A stretch of DNA of 64,000 nt from assembly GCA_008828725.1 (NCBI GenBank), contig MEHQ01004506.1, forward strand, positions 198,159-262,158. Reading direction: 5' to 3'. The first letter of the stretch is position 1, and each line of letters starts with the position of its first letter. The notes beneath the pieces were generated by a model. The model was given only the letters and a program-made list of their open reading frames with translations, searched no databases and had not been told where the DNA came from. Shown piece after piece: positions 1 through 10,891 of this stretch. This DNA comes from Saccharina japonica. Lineage: Eukaryota > Sar > Phaeophyceae > Laminariales > Laminariaceae. The position numbers were made by a program, and so were the translations under genes.

Positions 1-491
1 GTGAGCTAAATCGTACAGATCATACAGATCATACAGATCATACATATCATACAGATCATACATATCATAAATTTATCTGCCCTGAAATATCTAGACCGCC
101 AGATATGAGGGAATCGATGATCTACTGTCCGAGGTGTTGACCCTTGTACGTTTAAATGTTACTGAAAATACTAACATGGGCGGCGGACAGGAGAGGCAGT
201 GAACAAGTACAGAGGAGGTGGCCCGGACCCCCCCTTTGCACAAATGTGGCCGTCAACATATCATACAGATCATACAGATCATACAGATCATACATATCAT
301 AAATCTATCTGCCCTGAAATATCTAGACCGCCAGATATGAGGGAATCGATGATCTACTGTCCGAGGTGTTGACCCTTGTACGTTTAAATGTCACTGAAAA
401 TGCTAACATGGGCGGCGGACAGGAGAGGCAGTGAACGAGCACAACAGAGGAGGTGGCCCGGACCCCCCCTTTGCACAAATGTGGCCGTCAA
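1..491. repeat. two tandem copies of a 235 bp unit
   Basis: Two copies lie head to tail with an offset of 235 bases (gtggccgtca recurs at 246 and 481). Each begins with a run of catacagat/catacatat words and ends in a C-rich stretch before gcacaaatgtgg. The copies are nearly identical apart from a short indel near acaacagagg. A diverged relative of the middle part lies at 54,140-54,300. No coding frame is apparent. Confidence 0.85.
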
Positions 492-834
492 AAACTTCTT
501 GTGGATAAATTGATTAATGATGCAACACATCATTAGGCGTACCGAATTTTAGAGGTTGTTGGCACCTGGTGAGGTTCGCTAGATTGTTCAAAGTCTCCAC
601 AAGGAGTTTTGTAGGCCCACTTTGTATAAGCACACCTTAGAAACAGTTAAAATGAAGGAACCACTAGCCTTGGGTTAATGAAGACCGGCCCTGAGTATTT
701 TCACATTTTATAACGACCATGCCAGATTTCGTTTTCGAGCTCTCTAAAACTGGCATGCGAAAGTTTGAAGACAAAATGTTTCGTCGCTCGCGGGAGCTAG
801 AGCTCGTAGGAAGATCCGACACGAAGCCTCTATA
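492..834. other. no gene recognised
   Basis: Unique-looking sequence without a convincing frame, RNA gene or repeat shared with the rest of the window. Confidence 0.5.
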
Positions 835-1190
835 GTAAAAAACTAAGTGGGCTCTACGGGGCTGCCCGTGCGTAATTCTTCCCATGACATGCCCATGCAA
901 GATTCATCGGACAAAATGTCCGTGGTCTATCCACGGTTGTTCTCTCCGCGGGAGACCCATTTAGTTCCTTCGAATAGACTACCCGTCGGTTGTCGGCGGC
1001 TTCTCCATGGCGTCTTCATGGCCTTTCCACGGCCTTTCCGTGGGCTGTCCACGAGCTGTCTGTTGGCCCTTCGTCGCCGCCGGCAGGCAGTCGATTGTCT
1101 GCCCGTGTACTGTACTTGGACTGTTTTCGGTCTGTCCATGGGCTGCCCGCCGACTCCGCGGACTACCCACGGGCTTCTCCCAACAAACGA
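835..1190. repeat. degenerate CCACGG/CCATGG motif patch
   Basis: Words such as ccatgg, ccacgg, gtccac and their complements recur at short spacing. The overlapping open frames on both strands (up to 213 codons, 847-1488) are explained by lack of stops in this GC-rich low-complexity DNA. It resembles a weaker form of the CCATGG island at 26.3-27.5 kb. Confidence 0.5.
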
Positions 1191-2084
1191 CTTGTTGTTT
1201 TGGCAACAAACAATTGGCAAGTCTTGCCAAATACTTTCTATCGACAAACACGATAAAATGGCAACAATAAACTTGCTGCTTGAGCAACGTAACGCCCTCA
1301 GTGTTTTTTATCAAACCCCGTACAACAAAGAGCGGACAACTAGACGACACCCTCGTCGAGGAGTGAATGGCCTGGAGACGGATCCAAGCACATCTCGTAG
1401 GTCCGAAAGGTGGACAGCCCTCCAGGGCGGCCATAGTCGCGTGTTCGTTGTCTTGGGGAAGCTGAGGCGTCTGTATGATTGGGATTGACTTGAGCATCAG
1501 CCCCAGACGGCACCAGTGCCACGCCTTACCCGCGCCATCAACCCCTTGAGCAGTGCCGTCAGCCAACCATCATCTGCTGTCAGCACCACCATCTAAACCT
1601 CGATATCTTCCTGCATTGCTGCAGCTCGTGCGGTCTAGCGCGACGTCGTGTGGTTTGTATGGTGCTTTCGTAGGCGTGATTGGTCGCACATGGCAAGTGA
1701 AATAACAATTTTCTCTTTCTAAAACCTTGTCAACGAAGAGTTGACGAAATATCCGAAAAAAAAACTTGGCAAGTTGTTTTGCGAATTATGCGTCGTTAAA
1801 AACGACCCTAATACCAGATACGCATATATATACGAAGTATATATATTGCGTGCGACGCCCGGCTCCCGTTTCACACATCCTCAAAAGCCTACGGTACAAC
1901 GAAGCAGAGTAGTAAAGTGTACCTGTACCCTCTGTCACACTACACAGACTGGGTCCGGCGCAGGCGCGCAATCATTATTTAACTTTGCACGGGAGAACAA
2001 TATGGTAAGGCACCCACGAGGCGGTTACATAGTAACCCATCGCTGTCTCTAGTAGGGGCCGGAAAACTAGTCTATTAATTCGAC
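1191..2084. other. no gene recognised
   Basis: No frame here looks like a known protein and no strong internal repeat is visible. A short palindromic tatatatacgaagtatatata sits near 1,825. Confidence 0.45.
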
Positions 2085-2390
2085 GCCGTCATCCATACGC
2101 AAGAAAATCCGACTGACAAGCGGTTCTTGCAGTAGTAGGATGCAGATCACCCTTGATCCTTCGGCTCGCCAAACACCTCACGGCGCTTTGCGCTTGGTGC
2201 AAGCAATGTTTGCCTGGTCTATAAAAACCCGACGTGCTCCGTCCCGGCATTGTAGGGATGCGACGGTCTAAGGTCATACGACTACGGCCAAGCATGCAAA
2301 TGAAGTACCCCCCACCCCCCGCCCCCTAATTTACCGATCCCCCGCCGCCCCCCGGTTCACCCCCCGCCTTCCTACCCCACCCGTACTGTG
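2085..2390 (+). repeat. R repeat copy 1 (poly-C-bearing dispersed repeat)
   Basis: First of several copies of a dispersed repeat. Its order is: a gtcatccatacgcaag-type start, cttggtgcaagcaatg, tgcctggtc, ccgtcccggcattgtaggg, gtcatacgactacggcc, then a C-homopolymer tract. The same order recurs at 3.36, 12.7, 28.6, 35.2, 38.5 and 62.4 kb. In some copies more family sequence follows the C tract, so the tract is internal. No terminal inverted repeats or coding frame are evident. Confidence 0.7.
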
Positions 2391-2639
2391 GGGGGCAGGG
2401 TCGAGTGGGGTGTGTGTGTCCGCGAGGTGCAACGGTGGGCACGAAGGTAAAAGTAAGGACATCCACATGAGTGTACACTGGATATGGATACGAGTATGTA
2501 GGAGCTTCTACTGCAGATACTGTATGGTTGTATGAACATATTTATTTTTGTAGTACAGGGTTGTTATGCCGAATGTTGTAGAACAACCCTCTCTTGGAGT
2601 CTATCCGTTGCAGCGTTAAGGACCAAACATGATAAATAA

Positions 2640-2797
2640 TCTGCCGGTTAAACGGGTACCCGGTTGTTAGACGGGTCCCCGGCTGTTAAACGGGTACCCG
2701 GGTACCCGCCCCAAATAGACGTACATCCTCGCCCGGGTAGTTGTTTCCCCATTTAAGCGGGTACCCGTTTAAGACGGGTACCCGTTTAAGACGAGTA
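2640..2797. repeat. GGGTACCC palindrome cluster
   Basis: The 8 bp palindrome gggtaccc recurs at short spacing, and the flanks are inverted (taaacgggtacccg on the left, cgggtacccgtttaa on the right). The whole patch can fold on itself. It resembles the subterminal arrays of the hAT-like elements at 50-58 kb but I cannot define its ends. Confidence 0.6.
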
Positions 2798-2806
2798 CAG
2801 TACATA

Positions 2807-3084
2807 GACGCTTGCTGCTATAGAGATGCACCATTTGTTTTCTGAGCTCCTCGCGTGAGGAGCTTCATACTAATAGTAAGTCATTAGTGAGTCAAAAACT
2901 GATTTTGGAGGAAACTAAAAGTTGCTTTGATACGACTCGATGGACAATCCCATGAGCTATATATACTCTGAAAAATATTGCAACACACAAGAAAATGGAA
3001 AATTCGACGACTTTGGGTTAAGGAGCCCGAATCGTCTAGAAACCGTTTTAGCCAAAACGTGGCACCTTTGCCGCAGCGCGAGTC
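2807..3084 (+). mobile_element. M element copy 1 (nonautonomous, diverged)
   Basis: Diverged copy of the family described at 3,583. It retains gatgcaccatttg near the left end, gagctcctc with its partner gaggagctt, aaaaatattgcaacac, and gggttaaggagcc. Both ends are decayed. Confidence 0.7.
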
Positions 3085-3360
3085 CGTACACGGAGTAAAC
3101 CCATTGACATTTGACGTATCGCGTGGGACTGGTGGTGCAACCCTCCGCTAAGAAGTAACGAAAGCCACACACCACACGCTGCGAGCGAGCATGTGTGCCC
3201 CCGCATGATGCCCCCACCACAGTCAGTCTTGTTGGCGCTATCACACCGTAACTTGCGTTGCCCGCCCCCACCCCTTCCCCCGCTTGCTCATCTGGCACGA
3301 TCGCGTATACACATGAACACCTTCGAAGTCAGCCATGTGCACCATGGTACCGTATGTAGG

Positions 3361-3515
3361 AAGCCCCCCTCCCCAACACCTCACGGCACTTCGCGCTTGG
3401 TGCTAGCAATGTCTGCCTGGTCGGTGAAAACCGGACATGCTCCGTCCCCGTAGTGTAGGGATGCGAGGGTCTATGGTCATACGACTACGGCCGTGCACGA
3501 CATGAGTACACCCCC
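3361..3515 (+). repeat. R repeat copy 2, truncated
   Basis: Shares cttcgcgcttggtgctagc, gtctgcctggtc and gtcatacgactacggcc with the other R copies and ends at a short C run near 3,510. Confidence 0.7.
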
Positions 3516-3582
3516 CCAACACATGCATGCATGCTGGCTTGACTTGCGGGGCTGCTCCAATGTGAAGTTACCCCCCAAGGCT

Positions 3583-4155
3583 GACGCATGGTACGGTATA
3601 TAGAGGTGCACCTGCATACAGTTCGCCTTCGGAGGGTGGTCACATGAGGAGTCCTATACTTCACACACCCAGAGACGAATGCTACGATAGAGGCGCACCG
3701 TGATGTTTCTGCCTTATAAGGGTGGTCACTTAAGGAGCTCCGTACCTCACCCGAAAAACGATTTTGCAAAAAACCAAAAGTGCTACCCGATCAGCAATCC
3801 CATGAGCTACGAGGTATACTGTGGAAAATATGGCAAATTCGTCTGAATGCAAGTCCGACGAAATTGGGTTAAGGTGCCCGATCATTCAGAAAAAAAATCA
3901 GCAAAAAGCGCTACTTCTATCGTAGTACGCGCCCAGAAACTGATTTTATCAAGAGAAACAAGATAGTGTTACGTACCCCGACTTTACCAATCCCACCGCC
4001 TGAGTGTAAAATGAAACATTTTGCAAGACAAGAATGGGTACATTCCCACGATTTTTTGGGTTAAGGAGCCTTTACTATTATTGCTAGGTCATTCAGAAAA
4101 CGCTTCCGCCAAAAAAAAGGTATACCTTATACCTCTATCGTATATAGCACACGTC
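3583..4155 (+). mobile_element. M element copy 2, host of nested copy 3
   Basis: Best-delimited member of the window's most abundant element, here called M. Termini are of the type gacgcatgctacgatagaggt and its complement. Exact 4 bp duplications ggct lie at 3,579-3,582 and 4,156-4,159. The family body (about 250-330 bp) carries gagctcctcacttgaggag, attttggagg, tattgcaacacaag, cgattttgggttaagg and cgtttcagcc. There is no coding capacity. It is interrupted by a second M copy at 3,674-3,933. A 4 bp duplication fits several superfamilies, so the class stays open. Confidence 0.8.
3674..3933 (+). mobile_element. M element copy 3, inserted into copy 2
   Basis: A 260 bp copy starting gacgaatgctacgatagagg and ending ctatcgtagtacgcgcc. 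It is flanked by the 4 bp duplication caga (3,670-3,673 and 3,934-3,937). The outer copy's sentence resumes directly after it. Confidence 0.8.
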
Positions 4156-4229
4156 GGCTTTCGTTTTCCCTACGTACAGGGCCTGGAAATATGCACCAGA
4201 TATACAACAAGACTCATTATCTCAATGCT

Positions 4230-4709
4230 GACTCATGCTACGATACTGGTGCACCATGTTTTTTTCTGAGCTCCTAACTTGATGAGCTCCATACGTCGCC
4301 GAAAAATATGGTTTGGAGGGAAATAAAAGTGCTACGACCCGAGGAACTATTCCATAACCTGAGTCTAGTATGAAAAATATCACAGCACAATAATGAAAGT
4401 CTGACGATTTTGGGTTAAGGGCCCGTTTTAACGAAGAAAAACAAAATTCAATTTGGGAAAAATGATGAAAAAAAAATCCGCTTTTCATTGGTCAGAACCC
4501 GCACCACCACCCAAGATTATACCCCAAGATCCTAATCTTTGGTGCTGGTGCATGTGTTGACCAATGAAAACCGAATTTGAATTTTTATTTTTCCAAATTG
4601 AATTTATTTTTATACTCCTTAATTTGGGCCCTAAGGGGCGTATACTAGGTCATTCGGAAAACGTTTCAGCCAGAAAAAGGTATACCTCTATCGTGTTATA
4701 GCACGCATC
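4230..4709 (+). mobile_element. M element copy 4, split by a Harbinger-like MITE
   Basis: Left end gactcatgctacgata, right end tagcacgcatc. The family sentence gacgattttgggttaagg is cut at 4,418 by the insertion at 4,419-4,631 and resumes with ggcgtatactaggtcattcg. Confidence 0.8.
4419..4631. mobile_element. H1: PIF/Harbinger (Tourist)-like MITE
   Basis: 213 bp. Ends are gggcccgttttaacgaag and ttaatttgggccc, with inner inverted repeats (caaaattcaatttgg and ccaaattgaat; ttggtca and tgaccaa). The 3 bp duplication taa lies at 4,416-4,418 and 4,632-4,634. TWA duplications and G-rich termini are typical of PIF/Harbinger. Sister M copies show the uninterrupted site gggttaagg. Confidence 0.85.
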
Positions 4710-4752
4710 TGTTTTCCGACCGCGGCTGCATAACACTATTATTTCTGCTGTG

Positions 4753-5068
4753 GGGCATGCTACCGTAGAGGTGCACCATATGTGTGTGTGTGTTTTCCTG
4801 AGGGGGGGGGGGGGGTGGTCGCTTGGGGAGTTCTATTATACCCCACGCAAAAAAATGATTTTGGAGGGAAGTAAAAGAGCTACGAACCAGGTATGTATGA
4901 TACTCGATGAACAATCCCATGCATGGCGTAACGTATTCAGCATGATGAAAAAAAAATCAACACAAGAATTGTTCAATTCCGACGATTGTTTGGGTTAAGG
5001 AACTCCGTTATTCAGAAACCGTTTCAGCCAAAAAAAGGTATACCTCTACCTCTATCGTAGCCCGCGTC
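4753..5068 (+). mobile_element. M element copy 5
   Basis: Left end gcatgctaccgtagaggtgcacc, right end cctctatcgtagcccgcgtc, with body words attttggaggg, cgatgaacaatccc, gggttaagg and cgtttcagcc in family order. A long G run lies at about 4,803-4,815. Confidence 0.8.
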
Positions 5069-6071
5069 GGAGTCTCAGATTTCTAGGGAGCTTGTTGGAG
5101 ATAGCTTCGTACGTTGGTGTACGAAACAACAGCAGTACGTAGTCTATCGGTTCGCTGTCAGGAACACAACAGTCACCTCATTGTTACAGTTCGTAGAAGA
5201 CAACAACAATACGAAGTCAAATGCTGCTGTATGGTACGACGTACATATGGCGAGTAGCAGGACTGCACGTACGGTCAGTACGATGAGCTGTAATATGTGC
5301 GAGTACTCGTAGCAGATTGGTCAGGATATGAGATCAGTTTACAAGATTTCGTAACGGTTTCGTAGTGACGGACCCCAACAGCCAGATTGTAGGTACGAAG
5401 ATTTTACCGGAGTACTTTCACGGGTCATACCGCATTTTTGGTTCGCCGAGGGTGATACGACCTGCGGCCTGTTTTTTGTTTTTGGTTGATTGGGCTGTGA
5501 TCGATGAGCATATACTCGCGTACTCTCTCACTTCTTCTCTTCTCCAGACCCATCGTCTCTTCTTCGAGACCGCTGATAATCAATACAACTACTGGGACTA
5601 TCTTATTTTACCAGCCTTGAGGAGCTCGCAGCTCATGCTGCATCCGTCGATCCACATCGATTGCGTGCTCGACTCTGCCCCCATGCAAGGACAATCGCCA
5701 ACAGAGATGTCGAGCTCCTCATGTGAGGAGGTCAGAGAATAAGCCACCACCCCTAAAAGGCGGCATTTTGTTCACAAGGCCCCCGTCGGAGCAGACAGAC
5801 CTATAAACAGTACTGCACTCGTAGCACCGCTTCAACAAGCACAGGGATTACATGTGAGGTCCAGCGATACGACGGTCTCCAGAACCGGACCCGACCGCCA
5901 TATCGCTCGCACCGGTGTCACCAGTGTCCTTCACGGCCCGCCGCCATACCGTCGCACCGTCGCTTTCCATCTTGGTGCTTCCCTCACCACCATTGTCGTC
6001 TCGGGGATTTTTGGTCCCCACCTAGCGGAGAGGCACCGAACAGGGAATACACGGGGGACGCTTAGGTATGC
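5069..6071. other. no gene recognised; one 125-codon frame
   Basis: An open frame at 5,365-5,742 (+) has no recognisable domain, signal or repeat, and nothing shows it is expressed. No family shared with the rest of the window is evident here. Confidence 0.4.
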
Positions 6072-6669
6072 CGACGCATGCCACGGGAGCGAGGTGCACC
6101 AACCATTGTTTTTTCTGAGGCTCCTCACTTGAGCTCTATGCTATTAATACTATTAATAGTAAGCCACCGCCTGTTTCGTTTCAGAATTCGTTTTTTTTTT
6201 TTTGTCTTTTTGTTCTTATTTTTCGGTCCGGCTCGTGTCGTTGTGTTCTCGTATCCGGTACGGTAGCATCTCACTCGCCTTTCCCCTAAATTTGCGTTTA
6301 TTTTGTTTTAGGTTTTTCTCTGTTTCACAGTCTTGTGACCACATCATTTGTATTTCTCCAGGATTAGGAATCAGGAAGCACACTGGGTGTACTGATGTGG
6401 TTGGGTAGAAAGAACGGATTTTAATGTGAAGACACACACACATACCTGTCTTTGGAGGAAACTAAAAAAAAAAATCTACGATACCCCGGTGAACGATATA
6501 ATCTCATGCATGGCCCGAAGTATATGATACTAAACAAAAAATTAGCACCACAAGTATGGGTACATTCCGACGATTTTTGGGTTAAGCAGCCTATACTATT
6601 GCTAGGCCATTCGGAAAACGTTGCATCCCCCAGAAAAGTGCTACGCACCTCCGTCGTGGCACGCGCGTC
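6072..6669 (+). mobile_element. M element copy 6, split by retroposon L
   Basis: The left part begins gacgcatgcc at 6,072. The body resumes near 6,447 with tttggaggaaact and ends ggcacgcgcgtc. The intervening sequence is the L copy listed next. Confidence 0.7.
6165..6446 (+). mobile_element. L retroposon copy, diverged, with (AC)n tail
   Basis: A T-rich 5' part is followed by gcacactgggtgt, gggtagaaag and ttttaatgtgaag, ending in an acacacac tail. This is the order of the L family's 3' end (see 32 and 56 kb). It lies inside M copy 6, so it inserted after that element. Confidence 0.6.
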
Positions 6670-6671
6670 GT

Positions 6672-6780
6672 CCGACAATGTGCCAGCTGGAAGCATGGGC
6701 TTCAACGTTGATCACTCAGGAAAAACATTCCCGCCGATACAAAAGCAGAAGAGGAAGAAGAAGAAGAAGAAGAAAAGCAA
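6672..6780 (+). repeat. D repeat, partial copy
   Basis: Carries tccgacaatgtgcc, gcttcaacgttgatcactca and acattcccg in the same order as the D copies at 23.6, 25.5 and 42.9 kb, then runs into a purine-rich gaagaag tract. Confidence 0.6.
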
Positions 6781-7040
6781 GGGAAACCAATTAGTTTGGT
6801 AGAAGACCGCGGGCGACTGGCTGACTCTGCCAGTTCGACGGAAGGAAAAAAAAAAGAGGGAGTCCTCAGCCGTCGGTGCTACGTAGTAGCTAGATAAACT
6901 GCGTGGTGGGGAGAACGGCGGCGAACCCGCCGGAGGGAACGGACTAGGGACAGCACCTGCTTGATGATGCGCACCTGTTCTACACCCACAGATATAATGT
7001 AAGAGCCACTCTACGATAGGGGTACGGTACCGACCCTAAG
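6781..7040. other. no gene recognised
   Basis: Nothing identifiable apart from short A runs. Confidence 0.4.
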
Positions 7041-7600
7041 GATATATGATCCGGGGATGGAATTTTATCATCCCCGGGTGCGGCAGGACTTCGACGCTGC
7101 CCCGAGGGGCAACTCTTGCCGCGCGCTGGCTCTATAAAGGCCAGGCAACCGTAAATTAGCCCGTGGGGTTGGGGTTTCCACACCTTGTGGGGCGGTATCG
7201 ACCCGGGGGTGTCCGTTTTCGTCCCCCGATGGTTGAAGTTGTACATTCAAGAAAGGATTTATGATCCGGGGATGGGACCGTATCGTCCCATGGTGCCGCT
7301 GGCTCCCTGAGCCTCAGACAATCAGTGACCAACTGATGGGGGTGAGATTTTCATTTTCACACTGTGCCGGGCAGTGTCGACCCGGGAAATCGCCTTTTTT
7401 GTCCCCGGTTGGTCGGAGTTGTAGATGTATGGAGGTATTTCTGATCCGGAGATGGGACCCTAATTCTCCCTGGGTGTGGCGGAACCTCAGTGGCTCGTTT
7501 CAGCACCGATCTTCTAGAAAGAGCAAGCGGTTACTGGCATGGATTAGAGAAACCAATCAGCTGCCAGAATAGTAATGAAAAACTTGTAAGCCAGCAGCTA
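7041..7600 (+). repeat. degenerate tandem repeat, three units of about 180-215 bp
   Basis: The phrase atgatccggggatgg starts units at about 7,047 and 7,260, and tgatccggagatggg at about 7,442. Each unit goes on through a gacccgggg-type phrase to a gtcccc(c/g)g phrase with gttgtacatt or gttgtagatg. Units have diverged. No frame is shared by all units, so a noncoding array is more likely than a repeat protein. Confidence 0.65.
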
Positions 7601-8104
7601 GGCGGCTAGATGGCTATCAGAACTGCGTCGGGGTTGTGCCACGGCCACGTCTCGGCGTGGCATGGGAACCGGTGTTCTGCGGGCTGTGGCACCCATCCTC
7701 CCTACCCATGGGGCAAGGCAGGGCTGAACCGTTCTGGATAACGCTACCCAAATACAGACAGACAGGCAGACAGACAGACAGAATGGCAACATTTAATAAT
7801 ATATATAGATGTACCAGGTAATATTTAAGTACTTACTTGTTTTATTTCTCAGAGACACTTAAGCGACCCTTCGCACCCTTTTGCTATAGCTTACACGAAA
7901 CCTCGAACGTAACAAATTCTTAGGATGCGACCGGAGCCACGTTGCATGCAGTTGTCTGTGTACACCCGTCACGGTTTCTCGACGGTACCGCCTGGACACC
8001 GCATCGCTTCGACAATTTTGCTTACAGCACACGCCTATATACAAGTTGCCTTTGCTGTGTACCAGGTAGGTATAGTTTACTTAACTTCCAGGCGCGGTGA
8101 GCCC
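7601..8104. other. no gene recognised; short (CAGA)n run
   Basis: A cagacagacagg run lies near 7,755-7,782 and two taccaggt words at about 7,812 and 8,060. No gene is seen. Confidence 0.45.
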
Positions 8105-8415
8105 AAGAAGCCTGGTACGGTAGAGGTGCACCTGCATACAGGCCAAGTTGTTGTTTCTGAGGGTGGTCACTCGAGGAGCTCTATACCTGCAGTAGTCTAA
8201 AAACTGTTTTTTTTTATAGGAATTTTGTTTTTTTTTCTACCGAGGAACAATATAATTACTTACTGTAAGTACACAACGAAAAATGCTGCAACACAATAAT
8301 ATGAAATTCCGAGGATTTTGGGTTAAGGAGGCTTTACTATTACTAGGTCGTTCAGAAAACGTTTCAGCCAAAAAAAGGTATACCTTATACCGTATACCTC
8401 TATCGTAGCACGCCT
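8105..8415 (+). mobile_element. M element copy 7
   Basis: Left part tacggtagaggtgcacctgcatacagg belongs to the subfamily whose 5' end continues gcacctgcataca. The right part has gggttaaggagg, cgtttcagcc and ctctatcgtagcacgcc. Confidence 0.75.
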
Positions 8416-8837
8416 CCCAGGTCAGGTGTAATACGGCCAGCTCGCGCCTTTCTATCGGCGCCAGTCACACGTGGCTCCCTCGTTCACGTACCGCCGTCGC
8501 AAATGGCGGGCATGCACTCAGTAGCATCCCCACTGCTGTTGTAAGGGATGCATACGAGCCCTGCTCGGAACGTGTCTTTCCTGTGTTGGGGCAGGCTGGA
8601 TGCCCTTTTCCCCCCGCTGCCCTCGTTCCACGCCATGTAATGCTCACGTCCGATCATCTGCCCCACTGCGGAATTAGGTCGTGGCCGACGCGTGGTTCGA
8701 GTGCCTCCACCCCGCCGCCATCGACAAGTTTGGCCCTGCTTGCCTCCGGCGCCAGTTTTGTCGGCAGAAGAGTCCTCGTGGGTATAGCCACGGGAGCGCG
8801 GCTCTCCGCCCCGGACATTCTACCCGGGCTGCCCGAC

Positions 8838-9131
8838 GATGCGTGCTACGATAGAGGTGTCACATGCTTGCTGAAACGTTTTTCTAACCGATTGGCGACA
8901 AACTACTTGGAATTACTGTGGGACATGTTTTTCAGTGCTGAATGGGTTAACCCAAAATCGTCAGACTCTCATCGTTGCGTTGTAATATGTTTCGGGGCAG
9001 GCTTCGGTCATGAGATGTTTCATCGGGTAGCACTTGTTGTATGTTCCTCCAAAATGTCGTTTTCGGTGTGATATGGAGCTCCTCAAGTATGGGGCTCAGA
9101 AAAAAAAAACATAGTGCACCTCTATCGACGT
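8838..9131 (-). mobile_element. M element copy 8, reverse orientation
   Basis: Reads in reverse, with tgctacgatagaggt at the left and gcacctctatcgacg at the right. Within it, about 8,889-8,970 resembles a P-type MITE (gacaaactacttggaatta), joined to the M sentence at gggttaacccaaaatcg. It lies inside the fossil retroelement. Confidence 0.75.
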
Positions 9132-9828
9132 TACCAGCGACCCTGGTCGCGTATGTACGCCGTCTTCCGTGGCTCTCCCCGGTGTGGGATGCCGGAGCAA
9201 AGGGCCACAACTTCGTGAGGGGTTTCGTCCGTAACCACGTGGCGTTCTGGGTGGGAGAACGTTATCCTCGAAGACCATCCGCTGCTCCGCGATACGTTGG
9301 TTTCGTGTACCTACGTGATGGAGTTGACGTGCACACGATTTTCGTTTTCGACGACTCGCACAAAGGGGCCGTCTACGTAGTGACCGTTCTTACGACATTG
9401 ACCGGTTTCCGGGGGGGGCGTTGGTTTCCCAACCGTATCCCGCTGCCGTTCACCAAGTTCGTGGACGACAATGGCGATGCAGTCGCTCATTGACCGGGGG
9501 GGTGTGTGCTTTGAAAGCGGGCCGACGTCAGAAGCCCGACATGCCCCTCGCGACCGCGCTTAAGCCATGGGGCTGTCATGTGGAAGAGACGAAACCACAC
9601 GCAAAAAATATGGTACGACGCGCGACCACCTCTGACCAATTATTTTGCAAGCAAGGTGCTCTTCTCCACGGACACGGCGGTGCGGGGTGGCGAGCGTCGC
9701 ACCAGAGGGGTGCTATATGAAATTTCTCGACTGGTGCTACGATAGCGGGGGGTGCTATATGGCATTTTCATCACCGGGTTTTGGTCACTCGCACGAGTGG
9801 CTCCGAAACGAACTGAGCATTGGAGACT

Positions 9829-10042
9829 CATCCCACGGTAGGGGCGCAGCAGAATGTTCACTTGAGGAGCTCAATATCTCACCCGAAACATGACTTCCGA
9901 AACATTCGTTCGCGCAACCCGGATAAAACTTCCAATGCGGTAGTCCACAAACAAACATACCAGTAAAATGATAATAGTATCCGGTGGTAACTCACGGTAA
10001 GACAATATTGAGCCAAAAAGTGGTACCCCTACCGTGGGATTG
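9829..10042 (+). mobile_element. N element copy 1
   Basis: First copy of a second short family. The left end is catcccacggtaggggcgcag and the right end cccctaccgtgggat, an inverted pair. Body words include cttgaggagctcaatatctc, cattcgttcgcgcaaccc and atgataatagtatccgg. The shared cttgaggagctc hints at a distant link to M. It is noncoding and lies inside the fossil retroelement. Confidence 0.75.
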
Positions 10043-10361
10043 CTCTGGACCTAGACATGGTTGGATGGCGTTGCGCAACAAAACCTGCAACAATGGCGGT
10101 GCGTATAGAACAAACAACACAACTACACAGGATGTTATGAGTACAACGCCGTGAAGCAGCCACTCGGCCGAGTGGCTCTGTGGCAGCAGGTGAAAAACAA
10201 GCACCTATCCATGACCCTCCCCTACCCGTAGCACCAGTTTCAATCGATAACGTGAGCGCCTTCCGCCAATACCTTACTTCGTCCGTCGACGTGGCTTCGT
10301 GGCCTCTCTTCGGTTTCGCCCACCGAGTGGTCGATCACTTCTGGTGGTGTGTTCCTGACCG

Positions 10362-10608
10362 GACGCATGCTACGATAGAGGTGCACCATGATATTTCTGA
10401 GCTCTTCACTTAAGGAGCGTCACACCTCGACGAAACAATGGTTTTGGAAGAAAATAGAAGTGCTACCGGATGATAAATCCCATGTCCGAAGTGTACTCGG
10501 AAGCATTATTCGTCTCCAAAATGAAAGTCCGACGAATTTGGGTTAAGGAGCCCGATTGTCCAGAAAGAAAATTAGCCAAAAAGTGTTACCTCTACCGTAG
10601 CACTATTC
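10362..10608 (+). mobile_element. M element copy 9
   Basis: Begins gacgcatgctacgatagagg and ends cctctaccgtagcac. It abuts the next copy, which is inverted, with only a few bases between the terminal repeats. Confidence 0.8.
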
Positions 10609-10891
10609 GACGCGTGCTACGATAGAGGTATAAGGTATAAGGTATACCTTATTCTGGCTGAAACATTTTCTGAACGACCTATAGAAGTAAAGGCTCTTTA
10701 ACCCAACATCGTCGGAATCTTATTCTTGTGTTGCTATATTTTACGTTGAGGTCGTGGACTTGTCGGTCGGGTACGAAACTCTTTTATTTCCCTCCAAAAT
10801 CAGGAGGTTTTTTCAGTAAGGTATAGAGCTCCTCAAGTGACCATCCTCTCAGTAAAAAAACACGGCGCGCACCTTTACCGTAGCATGCGTC
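10609..10891 (-). mobile_element. M element copy 10, reverse, abutting copy 9
   Basis: Begins gacgcgtgctacgatagagg and ends accgtagcatgcgtc, with the body in reverse order (ggctgaaac, tttaacccaacatcgtcgg, gagctcctcaagtg). With copy 9 it forms a tail-to-tail pair. Confidence 0.8.

Noticed and set aside
847-1488. 213-codon open frame
   Set aside because: Overlapped by open frames in other phases and on the other strand, lies in low-complexity CCACGG/CCATGG DNA, and shows no domain.
2085-2390. 5S rRNA-like gene in repeat R (phrase ctacggcc)
   Set aside because: Only about ten bases agree. The internal promoter and remaining 5S sequence are absent.
5365-5742. 125-codon open frame as a gene
   Set aside because: No motif, no neighbour context and ordinary length for chance in this composition.
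9041-9493. 150-codon frame as a host gene
   Set aside because: It begins inside an M element and continues into an island that I assign to the fossil retroelement.
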